Below are positions 1 through 8,988 of a stretch of 64,000 nt of DNA, one piece after another; the first letter of the stretch is position 1; each line of letters opens with the position of its first letter. This stretch comes from Modestobacter marinus (GTDB taxonomy: Bacteria > Actinomycetota > Actinomycetes > Mycobacteriales > Geodermatophilaceae): NCBI RefSeq assembly GCF_019799945.1, contig NZ_JABGCH010000008.1, positions 62,001 through 126,000 on the forward strand, read 5' to 3'. Below the pieces are notes generated by a model. That model saw only the letters and a program-made list of their open reading frames with translations, had not been told where the DNA came from and did not search any database. The translations under genes were made by a program, and so were the position numbers.

Positions 1-516
<516 letters not shown>

Positions 517-557
517 TTCTGCGAGCGCCGAACCCGCCTGCGGTTGAGCCGGCCGAT

Positions 558-592
558 GGGCACGGGGCCCGTACCACGCGCGCCCCGTGCCC
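558..592. terminator. Bidirectional hairpin terminator
   Basis: An 11-bp perfect stem (558-568 with 582-592, GGGCACGGGGC and its complement) lies between two convergent genes and could stop transcription from both sides. There is no clear T-tract. Confidence 0.6.
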
Positions 593-632
593 CTTGCCCC
601 GGCGGCCGTGGCCGGCTCCCCGGACGGTGCGC

Positions 633-2843
633 TCAGCGTGATCCGGTGGCCAGCTCCCGGTCGATCAGCGCTCCGATGACCGGCCCGAGGAAGGTCGCAT
701 AGCTCGCGGTGAGGTGGTTGTCGTCACGGAAGACGAGCCGGTTGCCGACGACCAGCGGGCACGAGGCGTCCGTGCAGAACAGGTCGGTGACGTCCGCGTA
801 GTCGCCGCCGGCCGCCTCGGTGGCCACCACCTCCGCCGCGACCCCCTGGTCGTCGACCGCGGTGGCACGGGCGGGCGTGCAGGCCCCGACGGAGTCCAGG
901 TGCGCGGACAGGCACGTCGGCACCACCGTGTGCGGATCCGGGATGGGGCCCAGCACGAGCACCTGCGACCCGGTCGCGCGGAGATCACTCACCAGGCGCG
1001 TGAGGGCGTCGAGCCACTGCTGGTCGTAGGACGTGAAGCCGAAGTCCGCCCCGTAGCGGCGCACCATGCTGAGCAGCACCAGCGTCGGGGGGTGCGCCTC
1101 GAGTTGCTCGACGACCTGCTGCCGCCAGGCCACGCACTCGGTGTAGGCGCGGCCGAGATAGGGGCTGGTGATGGCGAGGTCCAGCAGCGGGCAGGTGACC
1201 TTGCCGGTGAACTGCAGGTGCCAGCCCCGCTGCTCGGCCAGTGGCTGCAGTGCCGGCACCCACTGAGCCGCGTGCGAGTCGCCGACCAGGGCCAGCGAGA
1301 CCGGCCCGGCGGGATCGCCGTACTCGCAGGTCCGCGGTTCGGCCGCCAGCCAGGTCCGTACGCAGCCGCTGCTGAACACCGCGGGGACGTCCGACTTGGC
1401 CGCGCTGAGCGACGGGGTCAGGTTGGACGGCACGGCCTGGGCGCCGGCCGACGCCGCCACCGCGGCCTGCACCTGGGCGGTGAGCTGCTGGACGACGACC
1501 TCGGTGGGGTCGAGCACCGGCACCGGATCGACCTCGGGGCTCGGGGAGGCAGTCGAGGTCGGGACGTCCGGCACCGACAGGTGCGCCGCCTCGACGGCGG
1601 CACCGCTGCCGACCGGCGCCGGGACGGCGGCCAGCGCGACCAGCGCCGCGGTCGCCGCGATGGCCGTGGCGGAACCGCCCAGCAGCAGGCTGCGTCCGGC
1701 CGACCGCCGCAACGGCGCGGCGAAGCGCAACGGGTCCTCCACCGCGTGCAGGGTGGCCACCGCGAGCACGAGGGCCACGGCCGCGGCCAGCAACCGGTCC
1801 CCCAGCCCCAGCTCGCGCCCGACCACCGTGGGTGCCAGGACCAGCACCGGCCAGTGCCACAGGTACCAGGAGTAGGACCAACGCCCGATGCGCCGCAGCG
1901 GGGAGAGCTCCAGGACGACCGCGGGACCCCGCCTGGTCGTTCGGCTCCCGGCGCCGAGCAGCAGCGCCGTCCCCAGTACCGGCAGCAGCGCGGCCGTTCC
2001 GGGGAACGGCGTCCCCTCGTCCAGCAGGCAGCAACTGGCCAGGACGACGGCCAGACCGGTCCACCCCGCCGTCGCGGCGACCGTGGGCGGCAGCCGGCGC
2101 CACGCCGGGACGCTCAACGCCACCAGTCCACCGACCCCCAGCTCCCACGCCCGCGAGGGCAGCGAGAAGTACGCCCACGGTGGCGACGAGTGCGTCCACC
2201 ACAGCGAGAGGGCGAAGGAGCCCGCGGTCACCAGGGTCAGCACTCCCACCGCGGGCACCACCCGCCGGGCAACGAGGGAACGGCGCCCCGTCAACCAGGC
2301 GGTACCGACCAGCAGGGCAGGCCACAGCAGGTAGAACTGCTCCTCCACCGCCAGCGACCAGTAGTGCTGGAACGGTGAGGGCGGCTCGTCGGCGGCCAGG
2401 TAGTCCGTCCCCCGGAGCGCCAGCCGGTAGTTCGCTCCGTAGACCGCAGCGGCCACGGCGTCGCCGAGGGCCACCCGCGCCGACAGCGGCGGCAGGAGCC
2501 AGGCTGCAGCGACCGCCGTGGACACCAGCACGACGGCGCCGGCGGGCAGCAGACGTCGGGCCCGGCCGCCGTAGAAGCGGGCCAGGCGGACCGTGCCGGT
2601 CGCCTGGAGCTCGCGCCACAGCATCCCGGTGATCAGGAAGCCGGAGACCACCAGGAAGACGTCGACCCCGACGTAGCCGCCGGCCAGTCCGGCGACCCCG
2701 GCGTGGAAGAGCACGACCGCGAGGACGGCGATCGCGCGGAGCCCCTCGATGTCGGCGCGGAACTCCCTTCCGTGCCCGTCGTGCTCCCGCGGCTGGGTCG
2801 TGGCGTGAGACGGCCGCGAGTCGTCGCAGGCAGGTCGCGGCAT
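633..2843 (-). CDS. Membrane O-acyltransferase (acyltransferase 3 family with SGNH domain, OafA-like)
   Basis: The product is a 736-residue integral membrane acyltransferase. The N-terminal half is the acyltransferase-3 domain, opening with FRADIEGLRAIAVL and carrying about ten hydrophobic helices. The C-terminal part is a periplasmic SGNH/GDSL-like domain with ALVGDSHAAQW and a late DDNHLT. Proteins of this OafA/OatA architecture acetylate surface polysaccharide or peptidoglycan; the substrate here cannot be read from sequence. The start at 2843 is chosen because GGAGGG lies 7 bases upstream; an ATG 105 bases further upstream adds only a low-quality Arg/Pro-rich leader. It diverges from the GH43-like gene, so both may modify surface glycans. 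Confidence 0.85.
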   Translation of the reverse strand: MPRPACDDSRPSHATTQPREHDGHGREFRADIEGLRAIAVLAVVLFHAGVAGLAGGYVGVDVFLVVSGFLITGMLWRELQATGTVRLARFYGGRARRLLPAGAVVLVSTAVAAAWLLPPLSARVALGDAVAAAVYGANYRLALRGTDYLAADEPPSPFQHYWSLAVEEQFYLLWPALLVGTAWLTGRRSLVARRVVPAVGVLTLVTAGSFALSLWWTHSSPPWAYFSLPSRAWELGVGGLVALSVPAWRRLPPTVAATAGWTGLAVVLASCCLLDEGTPFPGTAALLPVLGTALLLGAGSRTTRRGPAVVLELSPLRRIGRWSYSWYLWHWPVLVLAPTVVGRELGLGDRLLAAAVALVLAVATLHAVEDPLRFAAPLRRSAGRSLLLGGSATAIAATAALVALAAVPAPVGSGAAVEAAHLSVPDVPTSTASPSPEVDPVPVLDPTEVVVQQLTAQVQAAVAASAGAQAVPSNLTPSLSAAKSDVPAVFSSGCVRTWLAAEPRTCEYGDPAGPVSLALVGDSHAAQWVPALQPLAEQRGWHLQFTGKVTCPLLDLAITSPYLGRAYTECVAWRQQVVEQLEAHPPTLVLLSMVRRYGADFGFTSYDQQWLDALTRLVSDLRATGSQVLVLGPIPDPHTVVPTCLSAHLDSVGACTPARATAVDDQGVAAEVVATEAAGGDYADVTDLFCTDASCPLVVGNRLVFRDDNHLTASYATFLGPVIGALIDRELATGSR

Positions 2844-3175
2844 CGACGCCCTCCGGTCGGTCCAGCGGCGGGCCCAGGCGGCTCCGCCCGGACATGGTGG
2901 TCGACCGGGAGGAGGACCGCACCTGTCACGGAGCTGCCGCATCCGCATTGCGCCCCCCGGAGGGCCGCATCAGGAGGCTGGCGCACGCGGTGCTCGGTGT
3001 GGCCAATTCGCAGCGTCACCGCCACCCCGATGCCTGGGTGCTGCCGACCGGCCCGGCATGCCATATTCGCTCGGGTCCGCCCCGACCGAACCGCGGAGCC
3101 CGCATCGGCCGGCAGTGCGGAGCGCCGCGGCAAGACGTTCGTTCGAGGGCAGCACGGCACACGGGGGGCCACGAA
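2844..3175. other. Divergent intergenic region, 332 bases
   Basis: This region lies between the acyltransferase (leftward) and the secreted GH43-like gene (rightward). It is locally less GC-rich around 3000-3070 (caattcg, catattcg), where promoters would be expected. I cannot assign -35/-10 boxes with confidence and see no RNA gene. Confidence 0.4.
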
Positions 3176-4507
3176 ATGTCCGACAGGAAGATCCGCCACG
3201 TCCGTGCGCCCAGGCGCCGCCGCGTACCGGCGCTCGCGCTCGCCCTTCTCGCCGCCCTCCTGCCGCAACTGGTCGGCGTCGGCGCCGCTCACGCCGACAT
3301 CTCGCCGTACGGCCGGAGTCTCGCGGTGGAGGGGCTCGCCGACCCCGACATCTACAAGGTCGACGACAACCTGTACTTCATGTCCGGAACGTCGTCCCAG
3401 GACTTCCTGCCGATCTACACCTCGACCGACCTGCTGACCTTCAGCCTGCTGCAGCGCTACGACCCGGACGCGCTCGACCCCGACCATCGGTACTGCCGGG
3501 AATGGGCACCGGAACTGAACAAGCAGGGCAGCGACTACGTGCTGTACTTCGTGGCCAGTCGGGTGGACAAGGACGACCCCTGCCCGTCGAACAACAGCCA
3601 GCAGACGATCTTCTACGCGACCGCGCCGGCCACCACCAACGACATGCAATTCGGCGCGCCGCACGCGATCAACGAGAACACAACACATCCCCGCACCTAC
3701 GAGACGAAGGACTGCCCGGACGACGGGTGCGAGAACGCCATGCGACTGGATCCGTCGGTGTACTCCGACGGGGCCCGCCTGTGGCTGCACTACACCTGGT
3801 TCGACCCGGCGGCCGGCACGGTGGTGTCCGCCTTCCCACTCGACGCGCCGGAGCAGGTCTTCGAGGTGACCCGACCGAGCCGGCAGGCCGAGCAGAAGAT
3901 CAATGAGGCGCCCACGCTCTTCAGCCGCGAGGGCAGGCAGTACCTCTTCTACAGCCAGGGCAACATGAAGAGCAATTACGGGATGCAGTACTTCATGGGC
4001 GCCCAGGTGAGCGATCTGACCAGAGAGCAGGCGAAGCACTCGTTCTCGTCGCCCCTCAAGGCACGCGACGGTCGACTCATCGAGAACCAGGGGCACAACA
4101 CCGTCACCGATCGGCACGGCCAGTTCTACACGCTGTACCACGTCGCCAGGTTCACCGCGGACGGCGACTACGCCGGCCGCGACGTCTACGTCCAGCCGCT
4201 GATGTTCAAGGCCGACGGCTCCCTCAACACGCTGAACACCGTCGCTCTGCGATGGAGCGCGACGGCAGGCAGCACGTACTCGCTCGACGTGCAGACGCGC
4301 GATGGCGTCTGGATCCCGAGCTGCATGAGCCCTGGGTCCGGGTCCTCGGTGACCTTCAACGAGGTGTGCACGGGCGCCGACGACCAGGTGGTGCGCAAGG
4401 CTGACGTCGCCGCCTTCCGGATCAACCGCATCACGGACGGCCAGACGGCAGGGGCGACGACCCTGGCCTACGACGGGTACACCGACACCCTGGACGCGAC
4501 CGTTTGA
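3176..4507 (+). CDS. Secreted glycoside hydrolase family 43-like protein
   Basis: The product is 443 residues with an Arg-rich N-terminus, a hydrophobic core and an AHA-type signal cleavage site near residue 41. The body looks like a five-bladed GH43 propeller: ADPDIYKVDDNLYFMSG gives the first acidic residue, RLDPSVYSDGARLWLHY the second, and NEAPTLFSREGRQYLFY the Glu that would be the acid. GHNTVTD resembles the His motif near the centre of the propeller. GH43 enzymes cut arabinans, xylans and related glycans; the exact substrate is unknown. A short tail from about residue 345 with SCMSPGSG and EVC may be a small beta domain. The ATG at 3176 follows a G-rich site (acacgggggg). Confidence 0.75.
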   Translation: MSDRKIRHVRAPRRRRVPALALALLAALLPQLVGVGAAHADISPYGRSLAVEGLADPDIYKVDDNLYFMSGTSSQDFLPIYTSTDLLTFSLLQRYDPDALDPDHRYCREWAPELNKQGSDYVLYFVASRVDKDDPCPSNNSQQTIFYATAPATTNDMQFGAPHAINENTTHPRTYETKDCPDDGCENAMRLDPSVYSDGARLWLHYTWFDPAAGTVVSAFPLDAPEQVFEVTRPSRQAEQKINEAPTLFSREGRQYLFYSQGNMKSNYGMQYFMGAQVSDLTREQAKHSFSSPLKARDGRLIENQGHNTVTDRHGQFYTLYHVARFTADGDYAGRDVYVQPLMFKADGSLNTLNTVALRWSATAGSTYSLDVQTRDGVWIPSCMSPGSGSSVTFNEVCTGADDQVVRKADVAAFRINRITDGQTAGATTLAYDGYTDTLDATV

Positions 4508-4537
4508 GTCGACCGGCGTCCGCGCTGCGGCCGCGGG

Positions 4538-4740
4538 TCAGCCCGCGGTGCGCAGCAGCAGGACGGCGATGTCGTCGTCGTTGGCCAGGTCGGTCATCGC
4601 CGCGAGGACGGCGTCGCACAGCTCCTCGGCACTCCGGTCGAGCTCCGCCCCCAGCACCTCGACCAGTCGCCGCACGCCCGCGTCCAGGTCGCTGCCACGC
4701 CGTTCGACGAGCCCGTCGGTGTAGAGCAGCAACACGCTGC
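4538..4740 (-). repeat. Direct repeat copy A flanking the Tad cluster
   Basis: This copy aligns without gaps to 9326-9528 at an offset of 4788 bases, with about 96% identity counted by eye. Both copies have the same orientation and bracket the whole Tad cluster. The match begins exactly at the stop codon of the phosphatase frame. Confidence 0.85.
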
Positions 4741-4775
4741 CCCGGTGGCAGGTGCACTCGGTGCTCCGGGGCCGT
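4538..4775 (-). pseudogene. 3'-end remnant of a PP2C/SpoIIE phosphatase gene
   Basis: This fragment encodes only the last ~65 residues of the phosphatase family (LLLYTDGLVERRGSDL through DDDIAVLLLR). It is nearly identical to the 3' end of the intact gene at 9326-10645: by eye, 9 differences in the 203 bases from the stop codon upward. Upstream of about 4741 the similarity continues for some 30 bases but with an extra base that breaks the frame, then stops. No start, GAF domain or first half of the catalytic domain is present, so it is a dead fragment. It lies in the same orientation as the parent, just downstream of the Tad genes. Confidence 0.8.
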
Positions 4776-4784
4776 CGACGACTC

Positions 4785-5243
4785 TCAACCGTCGATGTAG
4801 CGATCGCGTTCGACGAGGAACTGGCCGGTGGCGGTGTTGGCGTCGATGAACTGCGGCAGCAGCGGGACCCGCACGGTCACCGTCACGCACACGGAGAACT
4901 CCTCCCCCGGCACCAACGCCGGCCGGTAGCTCCCCGCCGCACCACAGCCGGCCCCGGGCGGGGCGTACGCCAGCCGGACGTCGGTCGCGGCCACCGACTG
5001 GTCCTGCACCGCGATCCGCACCGCCTCCGCCGCCCGCGCCTGCCCGCTGGCCGGGTCCGGCGCCGTGCCCAGCGCCCGCCCGGCCTCCCGCGCCGCCTCG
5101 TTCGCCGCGAACACCCCGCGCTGCACCGCCGAGAACCCGGCCACCAGGTACACCAGCGGCACGAACACCACCAGCGCGATGAACACGAACTCCACGATCG
5201 CCGAGCCCCGCTCACCGTCGTCGACCGGTGGCGTGCCGGTCAC
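4785..5243 (-). CDS. TadE-family minor pilin, second copy
   Basis: The product is a 152-residue pseudopilin-like protein. It opens with GERGSAIVEFVFIALVVFV, the TadE pattern of a charged start, a Glu and one long hydrophobic helix, followed by a globular part with two cysteines. TadE proteins are minor subunits of Flp/Tad pili, processed by a prepilin peptidase. The GTG start at 5243 overlaps the stop of the upstream TadE-like gene (GTGA), which marks translational coupling. It is the last gene of the Tad operon. The rightmost ~45 bases before the phosphatase remnant hold nothing else. Confidence 0.8.
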   Translation of the reverse strand: MTGTPPVDDGERGSAIVEFVFIALVVFVPLVYLVAGFSAVQRGVFAANEAAREAGRALGTAPDPASGQARAAEAVRIAVQDQSVAATDVRLAYAPPGAGCGAAGSYRPALVPGEEFSVCVTVTVRVPLLPQFIDANTATGQFLVERDRYIDG

Positions 5244-5653
5244 GGGCCCTCCTCCACCGCCCGGCCGGTCACCGACAACGGCAACAGCTCCCCCAACGCC
5301 GCCAGCAGGCTGGGCACCGACCCCGAGCACCGCACCACCACCAGCCGCAGCCCGCTGCCGGCGACCTCCTCGGTCGACGTGCAACGCAGCCCCGCCGCCG
5401 TCCGCGCCGACGTGGCCCGCCCGAGCACCTCCACCGCCCGCGCCGCCCCGGCCTCCGCCGGCACGTCCGCGTTCGCCGCGTACCGGGCACCCTCCTGCGC
5501 GCTGGCCACCGCCACGTTCCGCACGTGCACGTACACCGCCACCTGCAGCACCCCCAGCAGCAGCGTCACCACCAGCACGCCGACCAGCACGAAGTCCACG
5601 ACCGCGCTGCCCCGCTCGCGGTCACCGGCCCCGGTCAGCGGCTCACTGGGCAC
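5240..5653 (-). CDS. TadE-family minor pilin, first copy
   Basis: The product is 137 residues: a short basic/acidic leader, then DRERGSAVVDFVLVGVLVVTLLLG, the TadE hydrophobic helix with an Asp in place of the usual Glu. The C-terminal half contains two cysteines (LRCTST, VVRCSG) that could form a disulfide outside the cell. The GTG start lies 11 bases inside the end of the small pilin gene, and the stop overlaps the start of the next TadE-like gene. Tandem TadE/TadE-like genes are usual in actinobacterial Tad clusters. Confidence 0.8.
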   Translation of the reverse strand: MPSEPLTGAGDRERGSAVVDFVLVGVLVVTLLLGVLQVAVYVHVRNVAVASAQEGARYAANADVPAEAGAARAVEVLGRATSARTAAGLRCTSTEEVAGSGLRLVVVRCSGSVPSLLAALGELLPLSVTGRAVEEGP

Positions 5654-5849
5654 TCGTGACCGAGGACAACGCGTTGGTCACCGCGGTGACGATCGCCTCC
5701 CGGAACGGGATCAGGATCGCCAGCACCAACGCCGCCGTCATCACCGTGATCATCACCCAGCCCGGCACGTCACCCCGCTCGGGATCGCCCTTCCGCAGCC
5801 GCGCCATCCAGGCGTGCAGCGCGGCGGTCAGCAACGCGTACGCGCGCAT
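5643..5849 (-). CDS. Small Flp-like pilin subunit
   Basis: This is a 68-residue protein with one hydrophobic helix (VMITVMTAALVLAILIPF) directly after an acidic and glycine-containing segment (DPERGDVPGW), the expected layout of a Flp-type prepilin. It is shorter at the C-terminus than classical Flp and lacks the usual Glu-Tyr pair after the cleavage site. The match is therefore to the actinobacterial small Tad-associated protein rather than to proteobacterial Flp1. A good AGGAAGGA site precedes its ATG, suggesting strong translation, as expected for a major subunit. It sits between tadC and the TadE genes. Confidence 0.65.
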   Translation of the reverse strand: MRAYALLTAALHAWMARLRKGDPERGDVPGWVMITVMTAALVLAILIPFREAIVTAVTNALSSVTSAQ

Positions 5850-5880
5850 CCGTCGTCCTTCCTCTCTCCGTCGCCGCGCG

Positions 5881-6834
5881 TCACTGCGCCAGCGAGACGA
5901 TGCTGATCAACCCCGGGAACAGGGCGAACACCACGGTGACCGGCAGCACCAGGAAGACGACCGGCACCATCATGGCGATCTCCTTGCGGCCACCGGCCTC
6001 CAGCAGCCGGCGCTTGCCGGCCTCCCGGACGTCGGCGGCCTGCGCCCGGAGCACCTCGGCCAGCGGCGTCCCGCGCTCGACCGCGACCACCAGGCCGTCG
6101 ACGAACCGGGCCAGCGCCTCCAGCGACGTGCGGTCGGCCAGCTGCTGCAGCGCCTCGACCAACGGAACCCCGGCCCGGGCGCGGCCCAGCGCCGCGTCGA
6201 GCTCACCGGCCAGCTCGCCGCCCGAGAGCCGCACCACCCGGGCGATCGCCGCGGTCGGGCTCTCCCCCGCCGTCACCGCGAGTGCCAGCAGCTCCGCGAT
6301 GACCGGGAACTCGGCCAGCAGCAGCTCCTCGCGGCGCTGCACCTGCTGGGTCAGCCACCAGTCCCGGCCGAGTACCCCGCCGACCAGCCCGGCCACGCAC
6401 ACCAGCGCCACCGACAGCACGTTCACCGTTCCGGCCAGCACCGAGCCCACCCCGGCGACGAGCACGCCGCCGAGCAGGCCGAGCCCGCCCCAGACCAGCT
6501 GCTCGACCCGGAGGTCCTCGACCGACGTCTCCTCGCCCAGCGCGTCCAGCCGCCGCCGCACCCAGGCACGACCGCCGAGCACCCGGTCGACGAGCCGGGC
6601 GCCGTCGACCAGCACCGGGCCGAACACCCGGCGCGCGGCCGACAGCAGCCCCGGCTGGGTGGCCGTGCCCAGCAGCCGGGACGGCGCCGGGGTGTCGTGC
6701 ACGTAGGGCGCCAGCCGGTCGACCAGCCGCACCCGCCGGAACGGCGGCGCGAAGGCGAACGCGAGCAGGAACCCGGTGCCCGCGGTGAGCCCGAGCAGCA
6801 TCCCCAGCAGACCCGAGCTCACGACGACACCCAT
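5881..6834 (-). CDS. tadC: Tad pilus inner-membrane platform protein TadC
   Basis: The product is a 317-residue type II secretion F-domain protein. It has an N-terminal membrane helix, a cytoplasmic linker, a central pair of helices (about 120-160), the conserved F-domain helix region (EFPVIAELLALAVTAGESP, with GVPLVEALQQLADRT) and a C-terminal helix ending FALFPGLISI. TadC pairs with TadB to form the platform on which the TadA ATPase works. It follows tadB after a 58-base gap and precedes the small pilin. Confidence 0.88.
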   Translation of the reverse strand: MGVVVSSGLLGMLLGLTAGTGFLLAFAFAPPFRRVRLVDRLAPYVHDTPAPSRLLGTATQPGLLSAARRVFGPVLVDGARLVDRVLGGRAWVRRRLDALGEETSVEDLRVEQLVWGGLGLLGGVLVAGVGSVLAGTVNVLSVALVCVAGLVGGVLGRDWWLTQQVQRREELLLAEFPVIAELLALAVTAGESPTAAIARVVRLSGGELAGELDAALGRARAGVPLVEALQQLADRTSLEALARFVDGLVVAVERGTPLAEVLRAQAADVREAGKRRLLEAGGRKEIAMMVPVVFLVLPVTVVFALFPGLISIVSLAQ

Positions 6835-6892
6835 CCGCTCCGCGGCCCGTTCGCTCCGCTCCCCGCCCGCTGGCGCTCGCTGCGATGCTCAC

Positions 6893-7753
6893 TCACTGCA
6901 GCACCCGCACGTCGGCCGGCAGCCGGCCGATCCGCAGCATCAACCGGTAGGCGACCACGCAGACCGCCCCGCCGCCGGCGAGCAGCGCGGTGCCCATCGG
7001 GCTGTCGTAGGCCGCCAGCGTCTGCTGCTGGGTCGCCAGCAGCAGGAGGACCACCCACGGCGCGGCGACCGCGAGCCGGGCCGCGGACACCACCCAGCCC
7101 ATCCGGGTCTCCAGCTCCGCCCGCGCCCGGGCGTCCTCGCGGAGGAACGCGGCGAGGGTCCGCAGCACCCGGCCCAGATCGCTGCCGCCCACCTCGCGGG
7201 CCACCCGCAGGGTCTCCACGATCCGGTCGCCGACCGGGTCGGCCAGGTCGTCCTTGAGCCGGTCCAGCGACTCGCCGAACCGGCCGCTGGAGCGGTGGTC
7301 GGCGGCGAACCGGGCGAACGCCGGCCGCAGCACCTCCGGCCCGCGGACGGCGAGCGCGCCCAGCGCCTCGGGCAGCGACAGCCCCGCCCGCACCCCCGAC
7401 GCCAGGTTGTCGACCACCTCCGGCCACACCTCGCGCAGATCGGCGCGCCGCTTGCCGGCCAGCCGGCGCACCAGCAGGTACGGCACGGCGGCGCCGAAAC
7501 AGCCGAAGGTGAGGCTGATCGTCACCGTCCGGGTGGTCAGCAGCACCAGCACGGTTCCGACCAGGCCCAGTGCCACCTGCAGCGCGAACAGCTGGGCGCC
7601 GTTGATGCCGGTCAGCCCGGCGGCGGCGAGCAGCCGCCGGCGCCGCCCCGGCCGTGTGGCGGTGCGCCGCACCGGCGCGCGCGGCCCGCTGCGCCAGACC
7701 AGCAGCAGCCCCACCCCGAGCAGCAGACCGAGCAGCCCACCCGACGCCGTCAC
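6893..7753 (-). CDS. tadB: Tad pilus inner-membrane platform protein TadB
   Basis: The product has 286 residues. The GTG at 7753 overlaps the tadA stop codon (GTGA), which fixes the start; the frame is open further upstream, but that part is antisense-like noise inside tadA. Features are an N-terminal helix, a helix pair at about 55-95, a type II secretion F domain (WPEVVDNLASGVRAGLSLPEAL, then GSDLGRVLRTLAAFLREDARARAE) and C-terminal helices. It is the partner of TadC. Confidence 0.88.
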   Translation of the reverse strand: MTASGGLLGLLLGVGLLLVWRSGPRAPVRRTATRPGRRRRLLAAAGLTGINGAQLFALQVALGLVGTVLVLLTTRTVTISLTFGCFGAAVPYLLVRRLAGKRRADLREVWPEVVDNLASGVRAGLSLPEALGALAVRGPEVLRPAFARFAADHRSSGRFGESLDRLKDDLADPVGDRIVETLRVAREVGGSDLGRVLRTLAAFLREDARARAELETRMGWVVSAARLAVAAPWVVLLLLATQQQTLAAYDSPMGTALLAGGGAVCVVAYRLMLRIGRLPADVRVLQ

Positions 7754-8988
7754 GGGCGATCCCCCAGCAGGGCGGCCAGGTCGAAGCCGTGCGCGGCGTA
7801 CCGGTCGGCGTGCGGCGGGTACCCGTCGGCGCGCACCAGCCGGCCGTCGCGGCCGGTGAAGACGTCGGCGGTCTCCACCACGCTGCCCTCGGTGCGGCCC
7901 GGCAGCGCGACCACCTCCCGCACCCGGCGCTGGCCGGAGGGGTCGGTGCCCACATGCACCACCAGGTCGACGCTGGACGCGACGGTCGGGACGACGAACG
8001 CGTGACCGATGTTCTCCCCCGCCAGCAACGGCAACGTGCACATCTTCACGACCGCCTCGCGGGCGCTGTTGGCGTGCAGCGTGCACATCCCGGGCAGTCC
8101 GGAGTTCAGCGCGATGAGCAGGTCCAGACACTCCTCCTGACGCACCTCGCCCACCACCAGCCGGGACGGGCGCATCCGCAGCGCCTCCTTCACCAGCCGG
8201 CGCAGCGGGATCTCCCCCGCGCCCTCGAGGTTGGCCTGCCGGGTCTGCATCGCGACGACATCGGGCAGCGGCACCCGCAACTCGAAGACCTCCTCGCAGG
8301 TGATCACCCGCTCCCGCGCCGGGATCGCCGCACACAGGCAGTTCAGCAGCGTCGTCTTCCCGGCCTGGGTGCCGCCGGAGACCAGCACGTTCAGCCCCGC
8401 CGCGACCGAGGCATCCAGGAACCGGGCCACCTGCGCGGTCAGTGTGCCCAGCGCGACCAGCTCGTCGAGGCTGTGCGCCTGCAGCACGAACTTCCGGATG
8501 TTCACCGCCATGTGCCGGCGGGTCACGTCCGGAATCACCACGTGCAGCCGGGAGCCGTCGGGCAGCATCGCGTCCACGAACGGGGTCGACATGTCCACCC
8601 GCCGTCCCGAGGTGCGCAGCATCCGCTCCACCAGGTCCGCCAGCTGCCCCGGCCCCAGCACCGTCGTCGTCAGCTCCGACCGGCCGCGCCGGGCGACGAA
8701 CACCCGCCCCGGCGCGTTCACCCAGATCTCCTCGACCTCCGGGTCGTCCAGGTACCGCTGCAGCGGCCCGTACCCGGCCACCCGGTCCAGCACGTCCCGG
8801 GCCACCGCCTCCGGGTCACCGACCGGCGGCAGCGCCGAGGACAGCGACCGCTCGGAGTAGTCGGCCAGCACGTCGCGGACCAGCACCCGCACCGGCGCCG
8901 GATCCACGAACGGGTCGAGACCGCGTCGCCGGATGAGCTCCCGGACCTCGCCGTCGACCACGTCCACAGCGCTGCGCGCAGCAGCCAC
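7750..8988 (-). CDS. tadA: Tad/Flp pilus assembly ATPase TadA (CpaF-type)
   Basis: The product is a 412-residue type II/IV secretion ATPase. The N-terminal region (1-100) includes YGPLQRYLDDPEVEEIWVN, typical of CpaF. The core holds Walker A SGGTQAGKTTLLN (about 204-216), a Walker B region RLVVGEVR, and the His box TLHANS. It powers pilin extrusion from the cytoplasmic face. It is the first gene of the operon; GTG at 8988 follows a G-run (aacgggggtgtc). A CpaE/TadZ-like gene that often precedes tadA in actinobacteria is absent here, as is a prepilin peptidase, so those functions must come from elsewhere. Confidence 0.9.
   Translation of the reverse strand: MAAARSAVDVVDGEVRELIRRRGLDPFVDPAPVRVLVRDVLADYSERSLSSALPPVGDPEAVARDVLDRVAGYGPLQRYLDDPEVEEIWVNAPGRVFVARRGRSELTTTVLGPGQLADLVERMLRTSGRRVDMSTPFVDAMLPDGSRLHVVIPDVTRRHMAVNIRKFVLQAHSLDELVALGTLTAQVARFLDASVAAGLNVLVSGGTQAGKTTLLNCLCAAIPARERVITCEEVFELRVPLPDVVAMQTRQANLEGAGEIPLRRLVKEALRMRPSRLVVGEVRQEECLDLLIALNSGLPGMCTLHANSAREAVVKMCTLPLLAGENIGHAFVVPTVASSVDLVVHVGTDPSGQRRVREVVALPGRTEGSVVETADVFTGRDGRLVRADGYPPHADRYAAHGFDLAALLGDRP

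Noticed and set aside
714-2378. A 554-codon frame opposite the acyltransferase
   Set aside because: Gly/Arg/Gln-rich composition typical of antisense frames in high-GC DNA; the acyltransferase on the other strand has recognisable motifs.
2633-4141. A 502-codon frame opposite the GH43-like gene
   Set aside because: It has no family features of its own; its far end merely runs into out-of-frame sequence of the acyltransferase. The plus-strand gene has a signal peptide and GH43 motifs.
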